Positions 28,287 through 38,699 of a DNA stretch of 64,000 nucleotides are shown one piece after another. The DNA is taken from positions 1-64,000 of the forward strand of contig JADJQP010000011.1 in the NCBI GenBank assembly GCA_016712665.1, in the 5' to 3' direction. Below the pieces are notes generated by a model. It was not told where the DNA came from. It made no database searches and was given only the letters and a program-made list of their open reading frames with translations. A program made the translations under genes and the position numbers. Numbering within the stretch: the first letter of the stretch is position 1; each line of letters starts with the position of its first letter. The DNA comes from Bacteroidota bacterium (GTDB lineage Bacteria; Bacteroidota; Bacteroidia; Chitinophagales; Chitinophagaceae).

Positions 28287-29114
28287 ATGAAACCACTTTC
28301 AAATCATGTGCTCATTTACGACAAGGATTGCCCCCTTTGCACTACTTATACCAAACTATTTCTGAAATATGGATTTTTAGATGAAAACGGCAGAAAGGCC
28401 TATCAGGAAATGGATTTTTTCAATACGCTAATTGATGCAGAAATAGCCAAAAATAAAATAGCCTTATACAATTCCGTTACCGGGGAAGTAAGCTATGGCA
28501 TTGATGCCCTTACAAAAGTTCTAGGTCATAGGATTCCATTTATTTCGTTTTGTATGAAGTGGAAAGCTGTGCATTGGTTTATGACACAGTTCTATAGTTT
28601 GATTTCGTACAATAGAAAAATTATCATTCCGGTTAATTGCAAGAATTTGACGAGTTGCAATCCAAGTACAAATTGGTTCTGGCGAATTGCCTTTGTGCTA
28701 CTATGCCTGTTACCGATACAATTCGCAACCACCACAATTCACCAGCTGCTTGCGTTTGTGCCCTTTAAGCAAACCACGCTACTGCATGGAAATATGGCAT
28801 TTCTTTCCCTGCTATTTTTACAGATTCTCAGCTGCAAAGTTTTTGGAGAAAAAAATGTATACGATTATATCGGGCATTTCTCTTTCATATCAGCAGTAGG
28901 AGCATGTATGCTCACAGTCCTATACGCATTAATGAAATGGTTCATCTCCTTTCATCTGCCCTTCGAAATATTAGGAAGCATTGGTTGTGGACTCATTTTC
29001 GTTTGGATGCTCGTTGAACATCATCGCCGTATGAAACTATTGGATATGTCCCAGCGCCTTACTGGAAGTTGGATCTTTTTTATGATTTCGATGGCAGGCA
29101 TCTTCTATTTCTGA
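28287..29114 (+). CDS. DCC-family (DUF393) thiol-disulfide oxidoreductase-like membrane protein
   Basis: A 275-residue protein. The N-terminal part (1-115) is thioredoxin-like and carries YDKDCPLCTTY (10-20), the DxxCPxC motif that names the DCC family. After residue about 128 there are four or five hydrophobic helices, so this is a membrane-anchored form. Family members are thought to handle thiols or disulfides, but no substrate is known. It stands alone behind its own promoter-like box, and a B12 radical SAM gene follows 65 bp later. Confidence 0.8.
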   Translation: MKPLSNHVLIYDKDCPLCTTYTKLFLKYGFLDENGRKAYQEMDFFNTLIDAEIAKNKIALYNSVTGEVSYGIDALTKVLGHRIPFISFCMKWKAVHWFMTQFYSLISYNRKIIIPVNCKNLTSCNPSTNWFWRIAFVLLCLLPIQFATTTIHQLLAFVPFKQTTLLHGNMAFLSLLFLQILSCKVFGEKNVYDYIGHFSFISAVGACMLTVLYALMKWFISFHLPFEILGSIGCGLIFVWMLVEHHRRMKLLDMSQRLTGSWIFFMISMAGIFYF

Positions 29115-29179
29115 TAAAATTTCTAAGGTCATTTTAGATATGAAATAACAGACCTGTGTAACTATCTTTACCAATTCAG

Positions 29180-30826
29180 ATGGGCATTCTCTTAACGACA
29201 TTAAATTCAAAATACATACATAGCAATCTTGCGATTCGCTTATTATATCAATTGAATAAAGAGATTGCCGACCTCTCTTGGAAAGAATTCACCATTAAAG
29301 AGCCGCAGGATGCGATTGCACGATATTGCGCAGATTTTGAAGTGGTGGCTTTTAGTGTTTATATCTGGAATATCACTCCTACCCTTGAGGTTTGCCAGAA
29401 AATTAAAGTACTTAATCCCTCCACAAAAATAATGTTGGGTGGTCCTGAGGTAAGTTACGAATACGAGCCAATCATCATGCTGGATTCTGTCGATTTTATT
29501 GTGGTGGGTGAAGGAGAGATTCCCTTTAGTAGATTCGTTCAAAATTTCCCTGCGGAAGAAATTATTCCCGGAATCGTTTCAAAAAAGAACGGTCAAATTT
29601 TCTACTTACCGAATACGACGGATTTCGAATTAGCTTCCCTTGAAACCATTAACCCATATATAGATGACGACCCTGCTGACTTACTCAACAAAGTATTATA
29701 TGTAGAAACCTCAAGGGGTTGCCCATATAAATGTGAATTCTGTTTGGCAAGTCTTGACAATAAAGTCCGCTATCTACCCATGGACCGCATCAAACAAAAT
29801 TTAGACTACCTGATGCAATATGGACGGGTCATAAAATTTCTTGATAGGACTTTTAATGTAAAAAAAGATTTTACCATTGAGGTCTTTCAATTTATTCTGG
29901 ATCATCATCAACCAGGAAATATTTTCCAATTTGAAATTACGGCAGACATCCTACACCCCGACATTATTCAGTACATAAAGGAAAAGGTCCCCAAGGGATT
30001 GTTCCGATTTGAAATTGGCATACAAACGGTCAATCAGGTGGCTAACCTAGAGGTGAACAGAAAACAAAATTTTTTCAAAACAAAAGATGTCATTCATCAA
30101 GTTCGAGATAAAATCGAAATGCACCTTGATTTGATAGTGGGCCTTCCTTTCGACTATTGGAATGATGTAAAAAATAGCATTGAAGAGGTCTTTAAAATAT
30201 TTCCACCTGAACTACAACTTGGTTTTCTCAAATTTTTGAAAGGCACCCCGGTTCGTGAAAAATATGAAGAGCACCAATACGTATTTGATCCAAATCCTCC
30301 CTATCAAATCATTGAAAGCAAGTACCTGAGTCGTGACGAATTGTATCAAATTACTCAACTTGAATTTGCACTCGAAGCCTATTGGAATAAAAAACGTCTT
30401 CTACATACTTTACAATATGTAACGATTCATTATAGCATCTTTGATTTTTTATTAGGACTTGGAATCTACTTTGAAAAGCGATCGGATTATCACAAGCATA
30501 CCCTTTTACAAATTTATGAAATTGCCTATGAGTATATTTTGCATCAATTTCCGGATGATAAAATCCTGCATCAATTATTTGCCATAGATTATTATCTACA
30601 ACATAAAATCAAACCCAAAATTCTTTTCATGGAAGAATTGCCACGGGCTGAAAAAAATCAGTTGATAGAGACCCTACAATTGAATCATCATCAGTTTCGA
30701 TACGGCGTATTCTCTATTGATTTCAATTTTGAAACATTCAAAAGCCTTCTTGAAATAAAATTAAACCGGGAACTACTAATCATTCAATATAGCGGCACAC
30801 AGGCTGCCACTGTGATTCGCACTTAG
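29180..30826 (+). CDS. B12-binding-domain radical SAM protein (DUF4080 type)
   Basis: A 548-residue protein. Residues 1-130 resemble a cobalamin-binding Rossmann domain with LGGPEVSYE near 90 and GEGEIPF near 112. The radical SAM domain has SRGCPYKCEFCLAS (about 178-191, cysteines spaced C-x3-C-x2-C for the 4Fe-4S cluster), FLDRTFN and a TIM barrel to about 370. The last 170 residues look like the helical DUF4080 region. The reaction is not known. Such enzymes often methylate or rearrange unreactive carbon or phosphorus centres. Its stop overlaps the end of the convergent meaB gene by 4 bp. Confidence 0.88.
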   Translation: MGILLTTLNSKYIHSNLAIRLLYQLNKEIADLSWKEFTIKEPQDAIARYCADFEVVAFSVYIWNITPTLEVCQKIKVLNPSTKIMLGGPEVSYEYEPIIMLDSVDFIVVGEGEIPFSRFVQNFPAEEIIPGIVSKKNGQIFYLPNTTDFELASLETINPYIDDDPADLLNKVLYVETSRGCPYKCEFCLASLDNKVRYLPMDRIKQNLDYLMQYGRVIKFLDRTFNVKKDFTIEVFQFILDHHQPGNIFQFEITADILHPDIIQYIKEKVPKGLFRFEIGIQTVNQVANLEVNRKQNFFKTKDVIHQVRDKIEMHLDLIVGLPFDYWNDVKNSIEEVFKIFPPELQLGFLKFLKGTPVREKYEEHQYVFDPNPPYQIIESKYLSRDELYQITQLEFALEAYWNKKRLLHTLQYVTIHYSIFDFLLGLGIYFEKRSDYHKHTLLQIYEIAYEYILHQFPDDKILHQLFAIDYYLQHKIKPKILFMEELPRAEKNQLIETLQLNHHQFRYGVFSIDFNFETFKSLLEIKLNRELLIIQYSGTQAATVIRT

Positions 30827-31725
30827 TAATGTGCAATAAATTGATACAGGTTAAAATCTCCCGCTTCAATTTTCTTTCGTATTTGAATTTTCAAATCCTC
30901 TCTTGCGACGTCTTTCATTCGTTTATGCTGAATCAATTGAAATGCCTTCATAGCATACATTTCGAGTTTTCGATCTTGGTTGCGGTTTACAAAAACCTGA
31001 TGACTTTCAATGGCATGAATAACTTCTTCGATTCCTTGTTCTTCGGATGCAATCGTCTTAATAACCGGAATTTCCCAGACACCTGCTTTACTATGAGAAA
31101 GTAATTTTAAGTTCTTTACAAAATCATCCGCATTCTTTCGATCTCCTTTATTGACAATAAAAATATCGGCAATTTCCATCAAACCGGCCTTCATCGTTTG
31201 TATTTCATCACCTGCTTCAGGCACTAATGTGACCAAGGTAGTATCTGCAATACCAGCTATTTCTACCTCACTTTGACCAACACCAACCGTTTCCACAAAA
31301 ATATAATCGAAGTTCGCTGCCCTGAGTACCTCCAACATCTCAATGATATGAGCACTTAAGCCCCCAAGAGACCCTCGGCTGGCTACAGACCGTATATACA
31401 CATTCGGATTCAAGTAGTAATCGGCCATTCGAATCCGATCGCCCAACAAGGCCCCCAAATTAAACGGCGAAGATGGATCTACCGAGATCACTGCAATCTT
31501 CATTTCATTTTTTGTCAAAAAATGCAGTATTGCATTCACCAATGTGCTTTTGCCGGCACCGGGTGGACCGGTAATGCCAACTACTTTGCTCACCGGATTG
31601 GGCATTAATTGGCAGAGTATAGCATCTGCCTCAGGCAATTGATTTTCAACCTGAGTGAGTGCTCGGGCAATGGTATAAAAATCGCCCTCCTTAATTTTAC
31701 GAATTATAAATTCAGCACGTTGCAC
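30823..31725 (-). CDS. meaB: Methylmalonyl-CoA mutase-associated GTPase MeaB
   Basis: A 300-residue G3E-family GTPase that protects B12-dependent methylmalonyl-CoA mutase and gates cofactor loading. GITGPPGAGKST (about 49-60) is the Walker A loop, SVDPSSPF (about 82) follows, and ETVGVGQSEVE (about 145) and NKGDRKNAD (about 193) are the G3 and G4 motifs. The mutase itself is not in the window. It ends against the convergent radical SAM gene, whose product probably also binds B12. Confidence 0.95.
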   Translation of the reverse strand: MQRAEFIIRKIKEGDFYTIARALTQVENQLPEADAILCQLMPNPVSKVVGITGPPGAGKSTLVNAILHFLTKNEMKIAVISVDPSSPFNLGALLGDRIRMADYYLNPNVYIRSVASRGSLGGLSAHIIEMLEVLRAANFDYIFVETVGVGQSEVEIAGIADTTLVTLVPEAGDEIQTMKAGLMEIADIFIVNKGDRKNADDFVKNLKLLSHSKAGVWEIPVIKTIASEEQGIEEVIHAIESHQVFVNRNQDRKLEMYAMKAFQLIQHKRMKDVAREDLKIQIRKKIEAGDFNLYQFIAHY

Positions 31726-31764
31726 AATTTCTGACTAGATTTTAAGTTTGGTAGTATTACAAAG

Positions 31765-31796
31765 CAAAAGTAATCTTCCAATAGCTTACTTTGCAA
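31765..31796 (-). promoter_or_regulatory. Promoter of meaB
   Basis: On the minus strand TACTTTTG (31765-31772) matches TAnnTTTG exactly, with TTG (31794-31796) 21 bp upstream at the usual -33 position. The start codon is 40 bp downstream. Confidence 0.55.
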
Positions 31797-31833
31797 TAAA
31801 TTGAATTTATATTAGCGTAAATTTTTAGAGCAG

Positions 31834-33070
31834 TTGAAAAATAGATTATTCGGATTCCTTCAAATTCTGCCACATGATGTGTTTACTTTTGTTGGCTGTG
31901 TAACGGTCATCGTTGGGATGTATTTGTCTAGAGCCATGATTAGTATCGGCATGATAACGCTCATTTCTTCTGCATTATTAAATGTCAAGTTGTTTTCAAA
32001 CCTAAGAAGTTTTATTCAGAAGCCTCATTTACTAATGATTACAGGATACTTCTTACTCTTTGCCCTTTCCTACTTCTGGTCCGACGATATCCACTATTAC
32101 AAAGAGCGCATGCAAATCATGATTCCCTTTTTAATATTGCCCTTTTCTTTCATTGCTATGAATCGGTGGGAATTGCGTTGGTACGACCTATTAATGCTGC
32201 TTTTTATTCTACTCAATTTATCCGGTATCGGATGGAGTTTGCATGAATATTATCAGCAAAAGGAACAGTTCGATATTGGGTATGGTTTTTCAAAAGTAAT
32301 TCCCACCCCTTTCAAAAATGATCATATTCGGTTCAGTTTGGCAGTGGTTATGAGTATATGCTTCTGTGTTGATTTATTTTCTCGATACAGTCTGCCTTTT
32401 ATCAGGGCGCTATTGATTCTGGTTATTTTTATTGACATTGCCTATATCCACATTCTATCTGCCAAAACAGGAATCGTAGCGTTTTATCTTGTGGCCTTGA
32501 TTTTTATTATTCAGATTATTTTTTCTACCAAATTTCGAAAATTGGGTGTCGCTTCTCTTTTTGTAATCGCCACCCTACCCTTTATCATGTACCTGATATT
32601 TCCATCCTTTAAAAACAAAATCGGCTATTTCAGGTATTCGCTTGAGCAAATGAACAATACTGAAAAAGAGGCTAATATCAGTGATGAGGGACGCTTGATT
32701 TCATATCAATATGCACTTGAAATCATTCGCAACCACCCTATTATCGGTGTGGGAATTGGAGATGTGTATGGCCAAATGAAACAACGATATAGCAGAGATT
32801 TTCAGGACAAAGAAGTAACCACGCTTTTACCGCATAATCAGTTTTTAATGGCCGGTGTTGGATTAGGAATAATTGGAATACTATACCTACTTCTGTTGCA
32901 ATTTTCGATTTTCAAATTGGTAAAAAGAATGATTTCCTTTACTTGAGTTTTTGTATCGTCATGTTGTTTACCATGATGATAGAACCCTCTACGAAACACA
33001 ATACGGCACTTGTATCTTTTTGTTTTTCCTTTTACTGTTGATGAAACGATCGAAATACTATTTGGCGTAA
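31834..33070 (+). CDS. O-antigen ligase/polymerase family membrane protein, two frame breaks at the C-terminus
   Basis: Polytopic inner membrane protein with about ten hydrophobic helices and a periplasmic loop holding HPIIGVGIGD and LLPHNQFLMAG (about 298-345), the Wzy_C-type pattern. It probably ligates or polymerises surface polysaccharide. The start appears to be TTG at 31834. The first frame stops at 32946, but the family C-terminus follows: one added A in the A5 run near 32922-32926 gives KKNDFLYLSFCIVMLFTMMI, and one added T near 33023-33027 gives VSFLFFLLLLMKRSKYYLA. The total is then 412 residues, ending at 33070. Both breaks look like homopolymer deletions. Confidence 0.85.
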
Positions 33071-33173
33071 TCGCTTCTAAAAAGGGTGTTTAGGCATCCA
33101 CTCGATTCCATTCAAATGGTTTTAATAATTAAATCCTTTTATCAAAAAAACTTGTATGTACTATCTTTACCAG

Positions 33174-35939
33174 ATGAAATCATTTTTATTCATTACTACC
33201 ATCGCCTTCAACGCCATGTGCGCTGCTTGGCATCCTATATACGCCCAGCAAAACACTATAAACCTGACCCGATATGTGAATCCATTTATTGGTACCGGTG
33301 GGCATGGACATACATTTCCCGGCCCCACCTTTCCATTTGGAGCCTGCCAACTGAGCCCCGATACCCGTCTAAGTGGGTGGGATGGCTGTAGTGGCTATCA
33401 TTATAGCGACTCACTCATTTACGGATTCAGTCATACACATCTCAGTGGCACCGGGTGTAGTGACTATGGTGATATTTTATTAATGCCTACCACTAAAGAT
33501 TTACCCTTAGATAATTATCAATATGCTTCACCCTTTTCTCATGCAAAAGAAAAAGCAGCAGCCGGCTATTATCAGGTTTATTTAGAGAAACCAAACATCA
33601 ATGCAGAGCTAACCTCTACGTTACATGGAGGCATACACAGATATTCCTTTCAAGAAAATGATAAACAATACGTAGTGCTCGATTTGAAACATAGAGATGA
33701 GCTATTGGACAGTAAAATGGAAAAAATAGATGACTACACAATCAGAGGATATCGTTTTTCCAAAGCATGGGCAAAAGAACAAAAAGTATTTTTGAAATCA
33801 CCTTTTCAAAACCCATTGAATCCATCCAATATGATGCGCCCCAATCTGCAAGTCAAACCACACCGGTTCGAATGGACAAATCGTTGCATGCCATTCTAAC
33901 TTTTCAAAACCAAACAAACCCTGATGATCTAGTGGCTAATCCATTACAACTACTGGTGAAAGTTAGCATCAGCGGCGTAGACGAAGAAGGAGCCCACAAT
34001 AACTTGCAAATTGAAATGCCTCATTGGGATTTCAACAAGTATCAGAGAGCTGCTGAGCGAAGATGGGAAGAGGAACTTTCTAAAATACAAGTAAATCCGT
34101 TTGAAAATGGTAAAATGACCGATAAAAATAAATTGACTATCTTTTATACAGCGCTCTATCATTGCATGATTCACCCAAGTATTTATAGCGATGCGGATGG
34201 ACGGTATCGCGGACGTGATGATAAAATTCACAATACAGAAGGCAAATTCGATTACTATACGGTCTTTAGTTTGTGGGATACATACAGAGCCCTGCATCCC
34301 TTACTTTCTATTCTTGATCCTAAACGAACCAATGATTTTATTAATACGTTTATTAAGCAATACGAATACGGAGGGCGATTGCCTATTTGGGAGCTAAGTA
34401 GTAATGAAACCAATTGTATGATTGGATATCATGTAGTGAGTGTGATTTGGGATGCATACCATAAAGGTATCAGAGATTATGATGTGGAGCTTGCTTATGA
34501 AGCCATGACCAAAATTGCCACGCATTACAACGATTATGAGGGGGAAGGGCTCGATATGAAATTAAAAGAGAGTGCCCGAAAGGGTGCCGCTGATGCCGAT
34601 GCCTTAGAAAGTTATTGCAAATTTGGATATGTACGTTCCGACGACTCACATGAGAGCGTGAGCAAAACCTTAGAATATGCCTACAATGATTGGTGCATTG
34701 CAAATATGGCCAATGCCTTAGGAAAGAACGAAGACTACCAATATTATTTTCGACGCTCACAAAACTGGAAAAATGTGTATGACCCCAATACGCAATTTAT
34801 GAGGGGCAAAAAAAATGCTGCTTGGATAGAGCCCTTTACACCCTATTTGGTTGACAATAATTATACCGAAGCCAATTCGTGGCAATACAGTTTTTATGTA
34901 CCCCATGCCATTCCAAGTATGATCACAATAGAAAAACAGGGCGATTTTTCTAAAAAACTAGATGCCCTTTTTGCAGCAAATGAAAAAACTGAAGGAAGAG
35001 AGCAGGCAGATATTACCGGTTTGATTGGTCAGTATGCACATGGAAATGAACCAAGTCATCACATCGCGTATTTATATAATCACACCTTTGAATTTCAAAA
35101 GACAAAAAACAATCTTAAAAAAATTACCGATGACTTTTATACCAATAATCCCGATGGATTGATTGGAAACGAGGATTGTGGACAAATGAGTGCTTGGTAT
35201 GTTTTTTCAGCATTGGGATTCTATCCGGTTTGTCCCGGCAATAACAAATATGAGATGGGGACGATGCTTTTTGATCAAATCAAAATCAATAATGGAAGGG
35301 AGCGAAAAGACTTGTCTAAAAGTTCTATAGATCAGCAATTGGAAGAAAATCCAAATCTTGAATGGAATCATGGTCCCTACAATTTTCTGAATATCGGCGA
35401 AAAGCTCCAAATCGCCTCCGTTGCAATCACCAATGCAGGTTGCCCATTTTACTAAATTGCCCACCGATCGAAAAATATATTTAGCAAATACCTACAGCAA
35501 AACATATAGCGCAGGGGGCGCTGATGCATTGAAAGATGGCATTTATGGAAAAGTAAACTGGCGTGCCGGCGATTGGCAAGGCTATCAGGGGCAAGATATC
35601 GAAGTGGTGATGGCATTTGATCAGCCAAGAGAAATAAAATCAATGGCTGCCAATTTTCTGGAAGATCAAAATTCTTGGATTTTTTATCCGAAAGAAGTGC
35701 TTTTTTATGCAAGCAACGATTCCCTACACTGGACTTTAATAGAACAAATTGTAACCCATAAATCGGACCACGATGAAACGACCAGTATTTCTAAATTTGA
35801 AACAACCATTCGCAACATCAAAAAGCAAACGTATAAATATGCCAAACTGAAAGCCATTCATTTTGGATCCATGCCCGATTGGCACGAAGGAAGAGGGAAC
35901 CCTACCTATATTTTTATTGATGAATTTGAGGTACAATAA
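33174..35939 (+). CDS. Secreted GH92 alpha-mannosidase with a C-terminal discoidin-like domain, two frame breaks
   Basis: Exported glycoside hydrolase of family 92, which removes alpha-linked mannose with Ca2+ help. The signal peptide MKSFLFITTIAFNAMCAA is followed by NPFIGTGGHGHTFPG and GFSHTHLSGTGCSDYGD. In the catalytic part come YTVFSLWDTYRA, IWELSSNETNCMIGYH, NEPSHHIAYLYN and NEDCGQMSAWYVFSALGFYP. A C-terminal region from about 35460 resembles an F5/8 type C (discoidin) sugar-binding domain. The frame is lost near 33787-33793 (add one T to read VFFEITFSKPIESI) and near 35449 (remove one T to read CPFTKLPTDRK). Restored length is about 921 residues. It follows the O-antigen ligase and may act on mannose-rich glycans. 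Confidence 0.92.
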
Positions 35940-35965
35940 TTTGAAAATGAAATGATACTGACATT

Positions 35966-35993
35966 TTCAAATTGTCACATCTTCAAATTGTCA
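35966..35993. repeat. Short tandem direct repeat
   Basis: TTCAAATTGTCA occurs at 35966-35977 and 35982-35993, in the gap between the convergent mannosidase and lolA-like genes. Confidence 0.5.
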
Positions 35994-35995
35994 AA

Positions 35996-36640
35996 TTATC
36001 TAAGGTCCACAACTTCTACTTTAGGATACTTCTTGGCATTAAACACAAACATGTTGTCGGTCATAGCAGCATTTGGCGTATAACCACTGACAGTGTATGC
36101 GTACACATTCCCATTTTTTTCGTACATCTTTCCACCGGCTACTACACTATTGGCCTTATCAATCATCAATTCCACTTTAGAATACTGTTTACTTTTATTG
36201 GTAGGAGCCAAATGAATCACATCTACTTTCTTACCACCAACAGTTTGCTCTCCGGCATATTTGTATGTGTATTCTTTATCGTAGAAGTTGGTAAATAATT
36301 TAGAAGGGGTGAATGAATTTTCATTGGGGTCAAAACTGGTAATTTGTACTTCATTACTTTCTTTCATATAGGTCTAAATCGTTTTGGTATCGCAGTAAAT
36401 TTCCTGCCCAGAAAGGTTGATAAAATATTTATCGCCCTTCATATTAACGGTGCCTTTTTTGGTTTGGGGTTTTGCTCCCTTGGCGCCGGTAATGGTAATG
36501 GAAAAATTGGCCTTCAGTGATTTTAGCGCCTTTACTTTTTTACTAACATTGTCGAGAATAACTTTTGCTTTGGGGTCATTTTGTGCATGAACCAGTGTGG
36601 TCATACAAACGAATAGAAGCGCGAAAAAGATTTTTGTCAT
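35996..36640 (-). CDS. LolA-like outer membrane lipoprotein carrier, in-frame TAG
   Basis: Periplasmic carrier that ferries lipoproteins to the outer membrane. The start at 36640 gives the signal peptide MTKIFFALLFVCMTTLVHAQ. Then come LKSLKANFSITI and KGDKYFINLSGQEIYCDTKT, the LolA fold start. The frame meets a TAG at 36374-36376 and continues without a shift as TYMKESNEVQITSFDPNEN to the end, which is typical LolA sequence. LolA proteins have Trp at this place (the t-I/L-W-t/k-Y pattern), so TGG to TAG is the simplest explanation. Full length would be 214 residues. This is not a homopolymer indel. Confidence 0.82.
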
Positions 36641-36736
36641 CTGAAAATTTTTGTTTGGACTGATTTTGGACCGCAAAGATTAAAAACTATTTGTAAATAG
36701 GATGTAAACCGAGGCGAATGTTTACTATTCATATTG

Positions 36737-37534
36737 TTAATCTTTCTGGATGGTGTAATAGGCACAGGTTGTCAAAAAATTTCGAAGAAATGGAATGGCG
36801 CCGAAAAGCCAAACTTGCCTACGAGGTTTCAAACCAAACTTGTAGCGGTAAATCGGATTAATCAAAAACCATTGCTTATTGACGATGCTATACCCTGAGG
36901 ATCGACATATTTTTTCAAACCGTTCAATGGAGATACCGGTTTGTTTGACATCTACTAATGAATCTATGGCATGCGCTCCTTCACCGGCGAGCCGCAATAC
37001 CCATTTATACATACCCATTGGCAATAGGTGATAATAGGGGATTTTTGAAGTCCATTTCTTTTGCGCAATTTGCTGGTGACCTCCAAATGGCATATACCAA
37101 GGCGGGAATCCAAAAAATATTTGTCCCTTTGGTTTCAGTAACTTCTTCATAAAGGGAATAAATGCCTCCTGTCCGTGGATATGTTCAATTACGTCCTTCA
37201 ATACAATTAAATCAAAATATTCGCCATATTTCTTCAGAAAGGCCTCTTCGTACACATTCTGATTCAGTATGAGCATATGGCTGCTACTAATTTCATTTTT
37301 CAGAAATACCTGTGCCAAGTCGATACGGGGCTGATCGAGGTCCACACCAACACAGGTACAACCTCTCTCATAAAACGGCTTCAATACCCCACCTTCCCCG
37401 CAACCGATTTCAAGTACGGTCATTCCAGCCGATACCTTTAAGGTTTTTTCTACAAAAGGCAACACATAGTTGCGTGCATTTTCTACCTGTTGGTCAAAAC
37501 GCATCTGATGATTGCTATGATGTTCGAGGGCCAT
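36737..37534 (-). CDS. Class I SAM-dependent methyltransferase
   Basis: A 265-residue soluble methyltransferase. VLEIGCGEGGVL (about 40-51) is the SAM-binding motif I, GVDLDQPRID (about 63) gives the acidic residue that holds the ribose, and DLIVLKDVIEH (about 108) is motif post-I/II. The C-terminal half is rich in Trp and Tyr (GFPPWYMPFGGHQQ). The substrate is unknown; the UbiE/Coq-like fold is used on lipids, glycans and small molecules. Neighbours are the lolA-like gene and aroG/chorismate mutase, 40-60 bp away, all on the same strand. Confidence 0.85.
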   Translation of the reverse strand: MALEHHSNHQMRFDQQVENARNYVLPFVEKTLKVSAGMTVLEIGCGEGGVLKPFYERGCTCVGVDLDQPRIDLAQVFLKNEISSSHMLILNQNVYEEAFLKKYGEYFDLIVLKDVIEHIHGQEAFIPFMKKLLKPKGQIFFGFPPWYMPFGGHQQIAQKKWTSKIPYYHLLPMGMYKWVLRLAGEGAHAIDSLVDVKQTGISIERFEKICRSSGYSIVNKQWFLINPIYRYKFGLKPRRQVWLFGAIPFLRNFLTTCAYYTIQKD

Positions 37535-37573
37535 GGATACGAATTAATAAATGCGAATATACTAGATAATTCA

Positions 37574-38632
37574 CTATTGCTTGAGCGCATTGAGCAAATC
37601 AAACTGTGTTTTGATTGATTTGTCATGGATTAGCGCAAATAATTTCAAAATAAAATCGGCATCCAAATCATTCTTTACACCCCATGCTGTCCTACTTTCA
37701 ATAATTTCGCGCCATCTTTCTTGTTGAAAAATCGCAATATTATTCTCAATTTTGATGGCTCCTAGTTGCTTCACCAATTCCATCCTCTTTCCGATTAAAT
37801 CTACTACTTCGGCATCCATGGTATCTAGAATTTGCCGAATTTGCTCTATTTCATCCTGCACTGTATCGCACCCGACTTGTCGAAGTACCAAACCCTTCAA
37901 CAGTTCACCCAATTGAGTAGGTGTAATTTGTTGCTTGGCATCGCTCAGCGCCTTTTCCGGTTCGGGATGGGTTTCAATCATCAAACCGTCAAAATCAAGA
38001 TCCATTGCCCGTTGCGCAACAGAGGCCAATAAGGTAGTGTTGCCACAAATATGACTCACATCGCAAAATATAGGCAGTTCTTTGTATCGTCTTTTCAATT
38101 CAATAGGTATGGCCCAGTTAGGTTTGTTTCGGTAAATGGATTGGGTATCGTATGACGAAAATCCTCGATGAATCGCTGCGATACTCTGAATACCCGCTTG
38201 CTGAATTCTTTCCACAGCACCACTCCATAAATCAATGTCGGGATTAATAGGATTTTTGATCAATACCGCGACCGTACTCCCCTTTACTGCATCTGCAATT
38301 TCTTGCACCAAAAAGGGGTTAACAGTGGTGCGTGCTCCAATCCAAACCGCTTCCATTTCATATTTAAGTGCAAGTTCTACTTGTTCACTACTAGCTACTT
38401 CCGTACAAAATGGTTTTTGAGCTATTTCATAGGCTTGACGCATCCACTTCAATGCATCTTCGCCCCTACCCTCAAAATTCCCCGGCTTAGACCGTGGTTT
38501 CCATACGCCTCCCCGTATCATATCGACAGGCAAATCTTTAAGTTGGGTAAGTACCGAACGTATTTGCTCCTCACTTTCAACACCGCAGGGACCGGCGATA
38601 ATATAGGGGGTAGATTTTGAGAAGATATTCAT
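37574..38632 (-). CDS. Bifunctional DAHP synthase / chorismate mutase
   Basis: A 352-residue fusion. The N-terminal DAHP synthase domain (1-250) has IAGPCGVES (12-20), RGGVWKPRSKPGNFEG (about 40-55), GARTTVNPF and IKNPINPD, the motifs of the type Ibeta enzyme that condenses PEP and erythrose-4-phosphate. The C-terminal chorismate mutase domain (about 262-350) starts at DEIEQIRQILDTMDAEVVDL and has KRMELVKQLGAIK. It thus joins the first step of the shikimate pathway to the branch towards Phe and Tyr. The fusion suggests that prephenate-pathway products regulate DAHP synthesis. Frame intact. Confidence 0.94.
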   Translation of the reverse strand: MNIFSKSTPYIIAGPCGVESEEQIRSVLTQLKDLPVDMIRGGVWKPRSKPGNFEGRGEDALKWMRQAYEIAQKPFCTEVASSEQVELALKYEMEAVWIGARTTVNPFLVQEIADAVKGSTVAVLIKNPINPDIDLWSGAVERIQQAGIQSIAAIHRGFSSYDTQSIYRNKPNWAIPIELKRRYKELPIFCDVSHICGNTTLLASVAQRAMDLDFDGLMIETHPEPEKALSDAKQQITPTQLGELLKGLVLRQVGCDTVQDEIEQIRQILDTMDAEVVDLIGKRMELVKQLGAIKIENNIAIFQQERWREIIESRTAWGVKNDLDADFILKLFALIHDKSIKTQFDLLNALKQ

Positions 38633-38699
38633 TTGAGTAGTATAATATGTTGTCGATAAGATTTAAGAAAATAAGATTTTTGGCAAAGGGGCCTTCTAG

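Noticed and set aside
33900..35460. Separate genes in the mannosidase region
   Set aside because: Pieces join into a single GH92 protein after one-base repairs, with catalytic motifs in the right order.
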